Shown here: positions 23,433 to 38,400 of the stretch, in pieces | How positions within the stretch are numbered: position 1 is the stretch's first letter | How the letters are laid out: the number at the start of each line of letters is the position of its first letter | Assembly (NCBI GenBank): GCA_022393335.1 | Contig: JAJEKB010001195.1 | Location: forward strand, 582,166-646,165 | From: Macrotrachela quadricornifera | Taxonomy: Eukaryota; Rotifera; Eurotatoria; Philodinida; Philodinidae | Length of the DNA: 64,000 nucleotides | Reading direction: 5' to 3' | The notes under the pieces: generated by a model | What the model saw: the letters and a program-made list of their open reading frames with translations, nothing else | What the model was told of the DNA's origin: nothing | The model's database searches: none | Position numbers and translations under genes: made by a program

Positions 23433-26400
23433 AAAAAAAGAATATCTATTAATAAGATATTTTATATGTTTCTGGTCTCACCTATGCGAATAAGTTTATC
23501 GTAAATAAAAAAGTTATATATTGAAATTAAATCTAAACAATTTTAAATCAGGTTTGAATGTGAAATTTGCGTCGAGCTAATTTCATATTTTTGAAGTACT
23601 CATAATCGTCATAAGATTGTTCGTCTTACCTTGTTTTCAATGTTATTGGTATTACTTTATTATCATTTTTCATTTTGTTCTATTCTCTCTAATGCTTCTG
23701 TCTTTTTTTGTTACCTTAGGTTGTTTACATGAACCCATGCAATAAAGAAATGAACAAGAGTTTTCTTTCTTCTTCCATTATTTTCTCAATATATGACTTC
23801 TTTTCTCTTTTCCAAAAAAACCTAGTAAATGCGCTAAGACAATAGACGTTGAGAAAAAAACAAATTGGTGTTAACTGATTTTTAGTCATCATCATCATCT
23901 TCATCAGTATCGATGACATTAATAACAGGAAGATTTTTTTGCCTTCTCTTCTTTTTTTCTTTATTTCTTTCTAGGCATATATTAGAAAAGCAGATTAAAT
24001 AAAGAATAGATATAAACTACTTAATAGATAAAATACTAAATGATCAATACATTAGTATCGATAAGAAGCAATCTTTATTTAAATAAATTATATATATATA
24101 TATATATAACTCGACTTATTTTTATGTATCCAATAGGGTTCAATTAATTTACCTACTTACTTAGTTATTTTTGTACATTACATATATCTCGTCATCTCTC
24201 ATCAACATATTGCTATCATTTGTTTGCACCGCAACCTAACTGGCATATAACGCCCGCTGTGATCATTTTCCCGTACAATTGTTTATATTCTCTTCATCGC
24301 CAATAAACCACGCAGAATCCTAACTTGTCTTGTTATATGCATTTGCATGCTGGATCACGCGACACCTGTACAAATATCAATTCTTCGAGGCAGAATATTC
24401 AAGAGACAGAAGGAAAGAGAGTAAAAGACATCCATAGTTGTGCCAAATTGAGAACGTCGTATGTATATATTGACACACTGACGTCGATAGACATCCAATG
24501 CCTGTTCGTTTGTCCTTCTTCTTTTTCATCAAAAAAATCAATCAATCAGTCAGATATTATCCGCAGGGGTCAATCAAATTATAAACGATAATGTTCGTAT
24601 AATCAATCAAAAACATATAAGTATAGACAAAAATATTAGTCGCCCGGAAGTCTTCTTACTAGATCTAACTTTCAACCTCTTCTAATAACTAACAAACTTT
24701 TATAGATAAATAAAAGCTAGAAAAGAAAACAATTATCACATGACATTATAATTGTTATATTTGATGATCTTTTAAGAATTTTATTAACCAAACTATATTT
24801 TAGGAGTATAAAAACGAAACTTATTTATTAGAAGACGATATTTCACACTAATCTGTGTTAATTTATTGAAATATATAATAAATTTAAACAAAAAGATATT
24901 TAAAAAAGCGATCAATTGTCACATTTTTTTCTAGATTAAATTAGAACATCGTAGGACATCTTGATCTTTTCTGTAAAGTAATATTACAAAGTTTATTGAG
25001 AAATGTAAAAAGAAATTATTAACATTTCCTCGTCGATGAATGCTTTGAAATCTTTTGAAAAATGATCATTCTAGTGCAACCATTCGTATTCAACTATAAA
25101 AGGCTTAATCTATTAAAAAATAGATTAATGAGTACTTTGCAATCTATAAATGTGTCATAACAGGAAATTATTATTCAAAGTAAAGCACTATAATAAGCAC
25201 ACTTTAATGTAAAAATAAAATAGGTGAAAAATCTTTACAAAATGAGTAGAATATCGTTTTCAAAGTATATAGTTATAAATTGAATCACAAAGAAGAAATT
25301 AGTTAAAACATTATTCTTAATAAATAAATACTTAGATCAAGATTTTCAAATATAAGTTAGCTTTCTTTAAGTCGCTACTATTCTATCTTTAGCAATAAAT
25401 ATTATTGATTTTGACTAGCATCTAATTATAGAGTCGTATTTATAACTGTATTTGTCGAAAATGACTATAATTACGCTCAAACTATTACTAAAACGAAATG
25501 AAAATGAAACTTTTTCATCAAACCTTCTGATTTGCTTCATTATCATTTAAGGCATGAAAAGCGAAACAAAATTTATTCTTGACTATGTTACCTTCATTAC
25601 ACGTATGTTAACGTTCTTTTTTTTTCATTATTTTCTATTATCAACACTTGCGTCTGCATCACGCACCTACGGTTACATTTTTTTTAATTAAAATGTTAGA
25701 TCTGTTCGTCTATCTACATGGCAATAAAATAATAATGATGATATTTCAAACTTCATGCGCTTCTTCTTCATACAAATCATTCAACATACGAATTCTCACT
25801 TTTCCTCAAGCTTGTAAAGTTGAATATTTCTTTATAAAATAAAAAGAAAATTGATCTATTATCATTGAATACATCAGATATAAAAACAAGAAGTACTTTT
25901 AAACTTTCTGTTTTTTCTTCATAGTATATGAAGGAAAACAAAAGATTCCAATTAGATATTCATTTCCGGAAGATGTTGAAAAATAGATCAAATTATTCTT
26001 TTTTTTTGTATTATATCAACGGAGGTTAAGATATTGTTATTTCAAATGATACTTTTTCATACTGTATTATAATAAATTATGTTTATTAATAAATGTAATA
26101 CTATACTTCTGTTCAAATTTTATGACAATAATTTTTATATTTATTTCATAAGAGAAAAAAAAGAATCATTATTGTGTATTCTAGATGTGTCAATTGCATT
26201 ATATAACATTTCATACTGAATATTAATTTGAAAAAGAATGAGTACGAATACTAATTTAGTCGGTTTAATTTTTCTTAATAAAGAAGAATTTATATGTGGA
26301 ATTAAAATAAACGATATATTTATTGATAATATCAACACTTTTAGTTTCTAAAAGTTTTTTTTAAATAAAATACCAATTTTTGAATTTAGAAGAAAATTAT

Positions 26401-28482
26401 TCACTTAAACTTACCATATATTTCATGTTAAGTAAGTGACTGAGAAGAACAATTTGGAATAGTTCAAATTTATCCTATTATCATTATATTCATACGAATA
26501 ATTTAATCAGAATAATCGATATATGAATCATAATCTATTTGAAATGATTCTCAACATACCTACGTACTGACACCATGGATCTTTACTGATTCATAAAGTT
26601 AGACAAAGGTGAAGATGACTATATCCTATTATCAAGCAATTAATATAATACTTATTATGATGCTAAATAAATTTTAATATTTGTTTTCAGTTAAATTAGA
26701 TTTCATTCAAATAAAAATTTAAAAAAAAAACTAAGTGGAAATAATCAAAACGTTAAAAATGATTGATAGACAATCACTTTTAACGTAATTTATTTACATC
26801 ACAAAGAATTCTTTAAATTTTTACATTTTCTTATTTTTATTTTCTTGTAATTTTAATTAAAAATGAGCTTAGACGATTCTGTTTTGTTCGCTAGAATCGA
26901 TTTTTATTCTATTCATTACTTCTAATCAATTTTTTTTTGCTGTACTTCCGTATAAATAATTCCGCTTTATCTAAACAATGAAAATATTGATAAGCACAAT
27001 AAATAATTAAATACATGAGATATATTTGTATTATCAAAATCTATTCTTTTATTTTGTTTAAGCGGTTCTCAAGTACTATTATTCGCCGTCTTAAGTCTTA
27101 CTAAGTACTTCTAATAATCAAAAGTAATAGTACATATAATTACACGAGCAATATCTCGCTAGGAAAAGAACGCTTTAGATACATATTAATTGAATTGAGA
27201 AGAAGTTTTCAGCCGCATCAATAAGTAACTGAAATATTGATCATCAGATTATATTTATATTTAAATAGAAATATAAAAATAAATACAATTATATATAATT
27301 AAAATATCAATACATTAGAATATCAACGATGATTATTGTTAAAATTTATCATCAGATAATTTCAAAATAGTAGCAAACATTAATTAAAAATCAATTGTTA
27401 ACTATTGAAAATATATTTCATCTCATTAATCTGATGCGAAAAAATACAACAAATTCGTTAATGTCTATTTTCAAAGACGCTATAATAATTATAAAAAAAA
27501 TCATTAAAATTATATGTATTCAAATATTTATGTGGTAATAAACTACCATATTGGCTGAAAATGGATCATACTGTGATCTGTCAGATGTATCTTGAAATTC
27601 TGTATAAAAATCACTCGATGTAGAAAATAGTTCATGTGTAGTATAGGTATTAGATATAATAACTTTAGATAACTATTTATTATCATTTTCCGGTCGTTTA
27701 AAACGATCATCTAATATATGATAAGCATGTGATTTTATGCTAAATTTATTTACAATATTAGTATTATGGAGATTTGTATGATAATGATTGGTTCTTTTTT
27801 TTGTCAATAATTTATAAATGATCTACTTTAATTTCTTTAGCTACAACATTCTAATTAACACTGAACGCATCATAATGATTTAATAAAAAATTTTGCAACA
27901 ACCTAGTATTCTTATGTACAATCGAAATGGATACATATCGAGTGAAATAATTTAAATAAATCAAATGGAAAGCTCACAAATGTTCAGTGATAAATACACA
28001 TATATCTAAAAGAACTATTGCAGAGCAAAACCGCTCCATTAACTTTTTTTTTCCTAAAATTAAGTTTTTTTTCTAGTAGGATATTTTGTTTCATCTTCTA
28101 TCTTATCAATTCAAAAAAAAAGAAAACAAAAATCACATTAGTATGAGAAAGAACAAAAAAAAACAGCAATAGTCAATTATAGAACAAAAAAAACAACAAA
28201 TACAATTAATTACATAGTAATGCAGCGTAAATACACAAAAAAAAGAGAAAAAGAAAATCAAACAAATAAGATCTTTTGCATGTAAATGAATATATATATA
28301 TATATATAAGACTGTTCAGGTTTTGCATTGTTTGTATCTATAAAATAGTGGAGTCCTGATATTAATATTTAGTTGAGTAGAAATAATAAACGGAGAAAAA
28401 AAACCATTGAGCATATCGTAATACACATAATATATTGAAACAAATATCTGACACAAAATAAAGAAACAAGTTTGATTATCGA
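21221..28482. other. Seven-kb stretch without a supported gene
   Basis: I found no set of exons with coding codon use, on either strand. Simple-sequence runs occur: GA dinucleotides near 22690-22712, a GAAA run near 23399-23434, and TA runs near 24092-24108 and 28290-28308. A slightly less AT-rich patch at about 24180-24600 could be regulatory. The right end is the 3' flank of the phosphatase gene and the left end carries the GPCR promoter. Confidence 0.45.
23399..23434. repeat. GAAA microsatellite
   Basis: About nine tandem GAAA units. It gives rise to a Lys/Glu/Arg-rich open frame that is not a gene. Confidence 0.85.
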
Positions 28483-31400
28483 TTAATTATCGTCTACTTG
28501 TACTAATCCATGATCGTAGGCATATAGTACAGCTCCACATGCATATTGATATTGACTCTAAAATAATATAAATAATAAAATAAAACAAAATCAATTCATT
28601 ATATATTCATACAGCAGTTTGAATCATTCCTAAACGTTGTTCACGCATTTGTCGAACAATATCAAGTGGAAATACAGGTTGATTTGTTTCAATAAGACAT
28701 AGAGCAGTTTCCATTAAAATTAAAACACCTGTTCGACCAATACCAGCACTAAAAATAAAAAAATCATTCGATTCATTTTAAACTCAATAATAAATAGAAA
28801 ACATTCTTTTTTGAATAAGGAAATAAAACTTTATTTATAAGAATTATTCATGTCATTTTATTTACCTGCAATGAACAAGAATAGGTAAATGTTTTTTTGA
28901 TTTTCTTAATTCTCGAATTTCTAAAACAAATTCAACAAAAGATGCAAAATCATTTGGTACACCATGATCAGGCCATGTTTCAGTTTGAATTTGATAAATA
29001 ATTCTTTCTTCATTTAATTCTTTATGTGAAAATAAAAATTCTCGATAAATAAGTTGATTTTCTTTTCGTTCACGTCGACATCGTATACTAAATAATCCAT
29101 AATCATTTGTTTCTAATACATTTGGCCAATATTGATGACATTTTACTCGACCACTAAAATTAAAGGAAAAATATACAATTAAATTTAATAAAAATAATAT
29201 TATTACTTTTCAAATAAAGTTGTAAGCATAATTAATAATGTACATTGCTGTTCCCAAATCATTGTCCAAAAAGCTTCACACGTTGTTGGCAATGGTCCTT
29301 GAGTAGCTATATAACGATTAACAATATCTGTTGATATAATTGGCATCTAATATACAAAAAAAGAAAGATTAATATTTTACAAATAAATATATTTTACATT
29401 GATAAAACTAGCATTAATATAATCACTATCTGAACTAGATTTAAGTATAACACGTGTTTGATCATAAGGTAAAACATCTTTATAACGATTGCGATAATAA
29501 TTATTCTGACTAGAACTAATTTCAAATGTAAAACCATCCTTTCGTCGTTGAAGTGTCTAAAAAGAAAAGAAAATTATTTTTTATAATTGAATAAATTTTA
29601 TTAAATATATATATATATAACTTACTTCATACTGTTCAATAAGAAGACCTGTTTTAAGATCATCACGTAATGTATCTAATGATTGTTCTAATGGATTTTT
29701 TTTATTTATATCTAATAAACCATTATCATAAGCATTTTCTGAATCTGTATCATGATTTGATGATAAATGACATTTTTTTAAAGGTCGAATTAAAAGTTCC
29801 AATTCACCAGATTGTCTCTCACGTGATTGTCGAATCATATTAACAACCTAAATATTTTTATACAGAAAAAAAAAAACATATTCTTTTTGTTTATTGGTTG
29901 TTTTTATTATAATTTACCTCTTCATGTGAAAAATTAAGAATATCAATAGTATTGATTGATAATATTTGATCACCTTCATGAAGTGATGCTCGACTTGCTG
30001 AAGTATTAAAAGCTACTCGTGAGACAACAATTGGTGTATGTTCATCTCCACCACCCTAGATATAGACATATTTATTATATAGGATGTCCCAAAAGTTGTG
30101 ATCATTTAAGAAATGCATAAGACTTTTGTACTGATCAAAGCTAATCTAATACTTCTATTTTTATCTGATAGAGAAGAATTGTAAGTTTTCATTTTTAATA
30201 ACGAAGCTCATTAATACTCTTAAAAGTACATCACTACTATCTAAAAATAGAAAAATTGAATATTTTCCCAATAATCGAGAGAAATATATAATATTTTTTA
30301 TATAATTATTCTAATTTATATCGTTATTATAAACTTTAAATCATTATCGTTTCTTCTAAATAATTTATTAATATTCGTTCTGATATGTTATTGTATAAAG
30401 AAGACGATAATATCAGATCTATAGTCAGTAAAACTCTGTCTGAATAGTAAATTGCTCTCTAGACATATGTCATCAGTAGGCAATCCATCTAGAAAATATT
30501 ATAGAAGGACTATAATAAAAATTCATAATAATGACATAAATTAGAATAGTTATATGAAAAACGTTGTATATTGCTCTCGATTATTAAAAATAAATCCCAA
30601 GTTTCTCTATTACAGATAGTAGTGATTCCTTTTGAAGTGTATTTATGAATTTTGTCTTTAAGAATAAAAACGTACAATTCTTCTCTATCAGATAAAAAAC
30701 AAATTATTCGATTGATCTTGATCAATAAGAAATTCTTTTGTATTTCTCCAGTGATCATGACTTTTAGGATACTCTATATATAAAACAAAAAAGTTTCAAT
30801 CATTTACTTTAACATTAAAACCATATCGACCATCTGTATCTGCTTGAAGTTTTATTATAATTGTATCTGAATTTTGTTTTAGTATATTATTATCAATATG
30901 TAGTGTCCCATTAGATGTTGCAAGACTACAAAAAAAAAAAGAAAAATGTAGAAAATCATCTATGAAATTCTATATAATTTATTAAATTATATTTTTACCC
31001 ATTTTGATAATCATTTTTTCTTGGTAAAGTAGCATTTTTTGGTTTATATTCATTAGCTTCAATTAATGCATTATTATTTATTAATAAATTTTGTTGTTGA
31101 GAATTTTTTGTTGAATTAAATGGTTGTCGAGGAGGTTTTGGTGGTGGTGAACGTATATTTATAAATTTATCAGATTTTGATATGGATACAGAAGAAGAAG
31201 AAAGAAATAAAACTGTTTTTAAATTTGAATTTCTATTTAATGATGATAAAGTATTATTTGTTGTTGATATTGGTAATGTTGACGAACCATTTGCTGAATG
31301 AATACTTTTACGACTTGAAACTCTAAAAATAAAAATAAAAATATTTTATATTAAAAAGAAAAAAGTAAATCATTTACCTTTCAAATGTCTTTGGTTTTCT

Positions 31401-34003
31401 ACCATTAGTTTCAATTAATAAACCATTTGGTACAACATCGTTACTAAATTACAAGAAAAAAAAACAAAACTATCAATATATTTATAATTTAAATAATTAA
31501 TATTTACCTATGTCGAAATTTATTAGTAAATTGAAAAAATTTTTTTGGTGATTGTGGTATTGATGTTAAACGAAAAAATGTATGATGATCAACACATGAT
31601 TTCCATAAATATTTACAACAACGATAACTACGTAATGTAAATACAATTGAATTATCATCTGATGAATTCTAAATAAAAAGAAAAATTAAATAAAATTTTT
31701 AGTTTAATTTTATTCTTTGAAAAAGATGAATAAATTTATTAAAACAACGAAAGACGTGCAATAACATGCTGATAAAAATTAAATAGATTTTTATTTTACC
31801 ATAATATATAAAGGTGATGGTATATCATCTTCGGTCTGGAATTAATATTTACTAACTTATTGATTTTATTTTTGTATAGAAAAAATAAATACTTACAAGA
31901 CTTTTAACAAGTTGAATATAAAATGTTCGACGTTTGAAAGAAATTTTTGTTATTCGATCCCTAATTTATTAAAAAAAGAAAAAAAAATTATTTATTCTCA
32001 AATTTCAAGTTTATTAAATTGTTATTGTCTTTTTTTTTTACCAAGGAAATGTATTTAATTTAGTTGAATTTTGAAAAACAGATATTCCAATAGCACAAAC
32101 ACCAACATATAATTCAACAATTGAATTATTTACATTATCATTTGTATTTGATACCTAATTAAATCGATCAATCAACTAAATAAATATTTTATTACTAAAT
32201 ATCTCTACTTACTTTAACAGACGCTTTGTGTAATTCTACACCATACATATCTAGTGAACTAACTACATGAAGATAATTGACTTCAGCATCAGCAGGAGAT
32301 TGACCTCTATTTAGTAAATATATATAAATTAATCTTTATGAATATTTGAACTGTTTTATTATACAAAAATAGAATATTTTTAAGAAAATAAATTTATGTA
32401 AAATTCTGATTATTATTTTAAAAAAAACTAGAAAATATAAAATTAATCTCATTAATTTCTCTTTTATTAAACAATATTCTGAAAGAGAAAGGCTATTCAA
32501 GATCTAATAAACAATACAAATAAATAGATTTATCGAATAAGAATATGTAATATTGATAGCAAAATTGTACACTACGTTTAAAAAACGTCTTTTCGATTTA
32601 TAATTACTTTCAAAAAAAATTAGCAACAAGCATTTTTATGTTTATATTATGATGTTCTTGTAGTCCATACAACACTCTGTCTATAGACATTATATTTCTG
32701 CTTGATTAAGACATTTATGAGTTAATATAGTTGTCTGTTCTATATCATATGATTGACATTGAGAGAAAAAAATGTCTATTTTTTTTGAAAGTCAATTACT
32801 ATTGAATACTAATGAGCGAGTAATGACAGTTTATAATATTACTATAAATATTAAATAGTTAAAAACCTTATAAAACAACAAATTTTGTTACGTAATGATG
32901 TACAAATTTTCTATTATCTATCAGATTCTATAGATATTATTTCATAAATATTCTAATTTATTGAATTTTTTTTTGTTAAAATATTATGTAAATTAAAATC
33001 GAATAGTACTGGCTGTTTTTCTTAATAAAATAGTTGAGAAAATTTTATATTGATAAAAATATGAAATTGAAATTTTCTTACTTATGTTGTTTATGGTATT
33101 GTTCAACTTCATTTTCAAAATCTGAATTTTGAAATGGTACAAAACGAAAATCTTCTAAATAACCATGTCGATGTTCATCAGCATCATAATCACCAAGTTC
33201 ACCTAAATTGAGAAAAAATATATTATGTTTAACTTAATCTATTATTATTTTATTTTTTAATTTACTTTGTACAATATAACTTGCTAATATAGCTGCTGTT
33301 GATCTTGGACACCACATTTTTCCACTTAATAACTCTTTTTTTATTTGTAATACATATAAATATTTAGTAAATTCATCATCAATTTGTATTGATGGATCCG
33401 TAAGAAAAAATCGTACTTTAAAATAAAGATGATATGGTGACATTGTTGTTGTTAATTGTTTTTTAAGTGTTTTAGTTGAATCTAACCATCGATATGCAAA
33501 ATCTTGTGTTAAATCTTCAATAAGTAAACCAAAATATTTTCTTTCAATTGTTAAATCCAAATAATCAAATACTTCATTAAGTAAATCGATTCCTTTGGAA
33601 CGACGCTAAAAAAATTATGAAATTAAAAAAACAAAACTTTTTTGTTGATTTATTTTTTCTTTAAACTTACATCTATATGAAATGTTCGTTCAGTATCATC
33701 GAGAAAATGTATAATACAAGGATAATGACGAAGATTTCGATCACGTGCTATTTCAAATGCACGCACATTATATGAACGACATGATGATGATGTTGATGAA
33801 ACATGTGATGATAAAATTGGTGTTGATGGTTTACTACTGGATGAACGTCTTAATGAAATCATCCGTTGAAGTAAACGTGTTTTACTAGATGAAGACGTTG
33901 TATCATCATGTAATTGAATAGATGAACAATGATTTGTTGGCATTGTTGTAGATTTTTGTCGTACTGTGTCAGATAGATGTGATGATGATGATGGTTGTGT
34001 CAT
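28483..34003 (-). CDS. PTPN3/4: FERM-PDZ protein tyrosine phosphatase, PTPN3/PTPN4 type
   Basis: Eighteen exons, every junction phase-consistent, give 975 residues. In order: 33671-34003, 33266-33605, 33082-33202, 32213-32306, 32042-32154, 31897-31960, 31800-31835, 31508-31668, 31378-31443, 30999-31322, 30808-30925, 29918-30055, 29626-29847, 29398-29556, 29207-29346, 28866-29153, 28613-28748, 28483-28557. A Ser-rich head of about 75 residues precedes the FERM domain ([14 protein letters not shown] through [10 protein letters not shown]). A basic, Pro-rich linker ([11 protein letters not shown]) follows, then a PDZ domain ([20 protein letters not shown]) and the phosphatase domain with [19 protein letters not shown], the WPD loop [10 protein letters not shown] and the active site [10 protein letters not shown]. 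All catalytic residues are intact. The family acts at the membrane-cytoskeleton interface. The start is the first ATG in the frame; an upstream coding exon is possible. A transposon-like insert lies in the intron between the two PDZ exons. Confidence 0.96.
30082..30774. mobile_element. Foldback MITE of Tc1/mariner type inside a PTPN3/4 intron
   Basis: The element begins GGATGTCCCAAAAGT (30082) and ends with a sequence whose complement reads GAGTATCCTAAAAGT, flanked by TA on both sides (30080-30081 and 30775-30776). Nearly the whole element is an imperfect inverted repeat, for example TTTATCTGATAGAGAAGAAT near 30163 and its complement near 30680, leaving roughly 100 bases in the middle. TA duplication and a GGxTGTCCCAAAAGT-like end are typical of Tc1/mariner-family miniature elements. 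No transposase frame is present. The host intron is about 750 bases, the longest in this gene. Confidence 0.75.
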
Positions 34004-35486
34004 AACTGCTGCTGTTGATGAATCGTCTGTCGATTGTGATAGAGATTGAGATGATGATAAAGATGCAGTTGTTATTGCGGTTGCTCCTGCTGTTGCTGTT
34101 GCTGCTGACGAGAGAACAAATTTTTTATTGTTCGATCTCGTTGCATTTTGTTGATGCTGTTGTTGAACGAATGGAGCCGCCAGTTTTTCTCTTTTTTTTA
34201 AATGTTGATCTTTACAGAAAAATTAATTCATTTTTGTTCTTATAAGAAAAGATCTTAAATAAGAAAATTATATTTCGGAAAGAATTAATTTAATTTAATA
34301 CAATCAATTCGATCGACGATCAATATGATTAGATGAAGGAAGAAGAAAAAATAGAGGAAGACAACGCGTGATCTGGTCAAGCCAATGTCTTATTCTAATC
34401 AAGTCAATGTTTAGAATAGAGATGATCGAATATATGAGAAAGGAAGATTTAAAGCTCATCGACCTTTCCTTATGTACTGATTATAGGCACAACCAAAAGT
34501 AAATGAGAACGGTAAACATGAACTAAGCAAAAGAAAAAAAAGGAAACTCCACATGTTGCCAGCTCATTATCAAGCTATAGACACATCTTTTTATAATGGT
34601 TGTTAAGATAGCTAATCTTTCCACATTTCTTACTTCAAAAAAAACTGATCAATTATATGAATTACTGTTGTCTAAAACTACTTAGTATATTGTCATCACT
34701 TTTCTTATCTTTTTTTTCTTTGCTATTGATAAAAAACAATAAACGTATATATTTCCTTTGAGAATAATTCATTGAAAACAAATATAACTTACAGTACAAG
34801 TGAAATTTGACTAAACACTAGTTTATCTAATATCTATTTGTGCATGCATACAATCGACGATTGACATCGTTCTACCACAGTTATAAAACTTGCATAATCA
34901 TAAGGATAGAGCAAGAAAAACGAAGAATGAAGGGAAAGAATAGAACTGCCATTAAGAAGCAACCGCAATCATATCGGCATCTCTTTCTATACTCTCTTTC
35001 TCTTTTTCTTACTCGTTCTTCTATGTTCGTGCGAGTGTGTATATGTGCGTGTGTGTGGAACAAAACAATATATATGTATAGTCTATGCTTCTTCATTCGC
35101 TCGTTTGTTCGCTCTCTCTCTTTCTGTGTCTCTCCTACCCTTCTCTCTTCTCTCTTTCCTCAATGTCAATGCTCACTACTGTACATACCCTACTTCGCCT
35201 TGGTGTGAGGGTCATAGAACACACACTCGTACATACGCACAACAATGACGGTCATCACTCTGCAGTCATGATGTTTTTTTTTTCTTCTTTCTCTCAATCT
35301 TTTTTTTTGTCGAATCTCATCGAACAATCTGACCGGCACATACATATGTGAAAAAAAAAAGGCGACATAGAAAGACTTTTATCACAAAGATATGTCGACA
35401 AAAAAAAACACGTACACAAAATGAGCAAAATATGTGAAGAAATAATATAAAATCAGTATATACATCTGACTTTAAAAAAGTTTATT
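34004..35486. other. Intergenic, PTPN3/4 start to SETDB1-like A stop
   Basis: This must contain the phosphatase promoter and 5' UTR. CT-rich and CA-rich low-complexity sequence at about 34990-35180 creates overlapping open frames on both strands that I do not take as genes. The region is slightly richer in G and C than the deserts. Confidence 0.45.
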
Positions 35487-38400
35487 TTATAAAAGTCGTC
35501 CACGACAATTTTTTGAACCACAAAAACATTTCACTTCACGATCGGGTAACAATTCACAATTATAATGCCAAGTGAGTTCTAAAATAATCATAAAAAAAAA
35601 TACTAAGTCTTCATCATATTTAACAGTTTATGTAATCGGAAAACCAATAAGTAATATGAGAATTTTTTTTAAATATTATTTCATATAATTGAAAAATTGA
35701 ATTAGGTGTCAAAATCTTAAAAGATTTTTATTAAAAGTATTTCTTTAATTTTACCTTCTCCTGCTTTAACACGAGTACGAGTAAATAAAGATAAATGTGG
35801 AAAATGTAAATCATGAGATTCAATAAAAACATTTTGAATATACATATTTGGATCACATGAATGATTGAAATATCTTCCTAAATTGCTATATAAACTTCCA
35901 TCAATTACGTATGGTTCAATATCATCATCGTCATCATCATCATCAATATCATCATCATGATTAATTTCATAATGAATTTGTTTAACTAAATCAAGACTTG
36001 TTTGATATCTATCATCCATAGTTTGAACACGTTCATGTCCTTGATCTGATGTAATTAATTCTCCAATATATTGACAAATAAATGTTCCACGTGGTAAATC
36101 ATGTAATGTACGTAAACCCCAACCTTTATTTTTATCTTTAAATAATTGTAATTGAACAAATAAACCTTGTTGTACAAGACGATTTGAACAATGTTTTGAA
36201 TGACATGAACATTTTGAATTACATTCATATATACCACTTGATACAGGATTAAGTAAACGTTTTCTTTGATAACCTAAATTTTTAATAATATGTGAAAGTG
36301 TATTACGATTTTTTTGTTTTTCAATAACGAATGGATCATGATTAAGTAAAGCTTGATCCAATGTCTTACGAAAGCAAGCACATTTCATTCGATCACTACA
36401 ACTTAAATAAAATTTCTTTTTTACATATATAAGAAAATTTTTTATCTTTTTACTTACTTATCAATACAATTACAACATGATGTCATATTTGTATCATTAA
36501 ATGCAGCATAAATTCGATTATCAAATGGACGAATTTGAGTAATATAAGTAAAATTATCTGGTTTATCATTATTTATATCATTATATACAGATATATGAAT
36601 ATTTTCTTGATCATTAGAAAGATCATTAATAATGATAAAGTTTTTATTAAATTTTTCTATAGCTGGTGTAAAACGAGTTGAAAGATCATCAACAAAAAAT
36701 TTTATTGATAATTTTGATTCAGTTCGATAAAGATATTTTTCAATATCATCAAGTGAATAAAATATACGATGACATGGTGTACGATAACCACGTGGTTTAC
36801 CATCTACAATTGACCATTGACATTCAAATGGAAGTAAAAATGGATTTATATATATTTGATTATTAATAAATTTTTCTTCAGCTAATAAAATACATTGTTG
36901 ACTACATTTATGTGCAATAAATGATAAACTATTAAGTATTCGAAATTTTGGTAAAAGAATATCAGTATAATAAGCTGTAAGCATATTAGCACGTGATGCT
37001 GATGGAGTTTCATCACTTGATGATGAAGATTGTCGTTGTGAAAGTTGTAATTGTTTAGTATTAGATTGATCACGAAGTTTTTTTCTACCTAAATTTCAAT
37101 AAATATTATTTATGACAAAGTAAAGTCGTCACGAAATGTTATCTGCTCAACTCTTTTTTGTTCACTCTTATAAAATTGTCTGGAGAATTATATGAAAAAA
37201 AAAATTAATTATCGCTATTATGTTGACAAATGGAAAACAAGGTCAGATCACATAAAAAAAATCACTCATAATGATCACTTCTCTATGATTCAATCGATGA
37301 TTATACAAACGTGTTTATTTAAGTAGTATAATACATTCTTTATATCAAAAACATATTGTAATCAAGAGAATCTATAAATCATTTTTCTTTTTCGAAATAC
37401 TTTGAAATACTTCCTATAATTGTCAGAACGTATTTTACTCTTAATTAATCACGTCCTTGGTTGATTTTTCCGTTCTTTTGATAAGTGCGTTTTTCATGTC
37501 CAACAGGCAATCAATTGTTCTACTTCATCATTTATTCTCTTCACACGCGATACTTCATCATTTTCAATAGCAATACCTTCATTTATATTGTTGACATTTG
37601 TCTTCCGTTTACGTAAACGTGACAAATTTGAATTTGATATGATCATATCTTTTGTTGGATTGTGAAATTTTGAAGATAATGATGAAGAAATTTTTAATGT
37701 TTTTGTTAAACATAATTCTGAACATGGTTCAATAATCGATGAATTTGAATAAATCCACATTTGTGTTTGAGATTTTCGTTCAAAAAAACATATTTTTATA
37801 ATTGAACAATCTTTATCAATTATACGTACATTATGATATTGTGTACCAAATTTTCTAACACGAATTATTGTACCTATAGAAAAATTTGATTGTTTCAATA
37901 GATTAGATGTTCGAAATGCATGTTGATAATATAATCGTAATTCTGTATAATCAATATTTAATATATGTTTTTGAAAATCTTGACAAAGACAAAGATGAAA
38001 ATCTGTTTGTAAATGATAAGAAGTTGTAAAATTATCATAAATAATAAGATATCGATTGAAATTTTTTATTGAACATGGTTTTTCAAGTATAAAACCAAGA
38101 CGAGATGATGAACGATGAAAAACACGAGTTCGAATTGGTATAGGTAATGTTGGATTAGGTCTACTTATATATAACTGTCGTTTAGCTATACATTCAGAAG
38201 ATGACATTAGAGAATGATGAACCTATGAAACAAAAACAAAAGTAGTCATTTATTTTCATATAAGAATATACTATATATTTACTAAAATAATATGAGTTTC
38301 TGGAAGATTTGAATAACAGAAACTTGTTGCACATATTTGAAATGGTAAATTTGGTTTAACATGAATTAATTCAGTATCTATATCAAGTTTTGGAATTAAA

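Noticed and set aside
23268..23504. 78-codon open frame with a Lys/Glu/Arg-rich middle
   Set aside because: The middle is the translation of a GAAA microsatellite.
23880..23980. Minus-strand acidic frame ending in Asp repeats and a stop
   Set aside because: It looks like the end of an acidic protein, but is made of GAT repeats next to a poly-purine tract and no upstream exon could be found.
29581..30758. Two open frames treated as separate small genes
   Set aside because: One is the PDZ-to-phosphatase linker exon of PTPN3/4; the other lies inside the MITE and follows its repeat structure.
34840..35351. Several overlapping 60-120 codon open frames on both strands
   Set aside because: They arise from CT- and CA-rich low-complexity sequence, overlap each other in several frames and lack splice structure or family resemblance.
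37494..37547. Alternative end of exon 4 in SETDB1-like copy A (donor GTTGGA at 37504)
   Set aside because: It keeps phase and cannot be excluded, but the donor at 37546 matches the exon end of copy B better, so I used that one.
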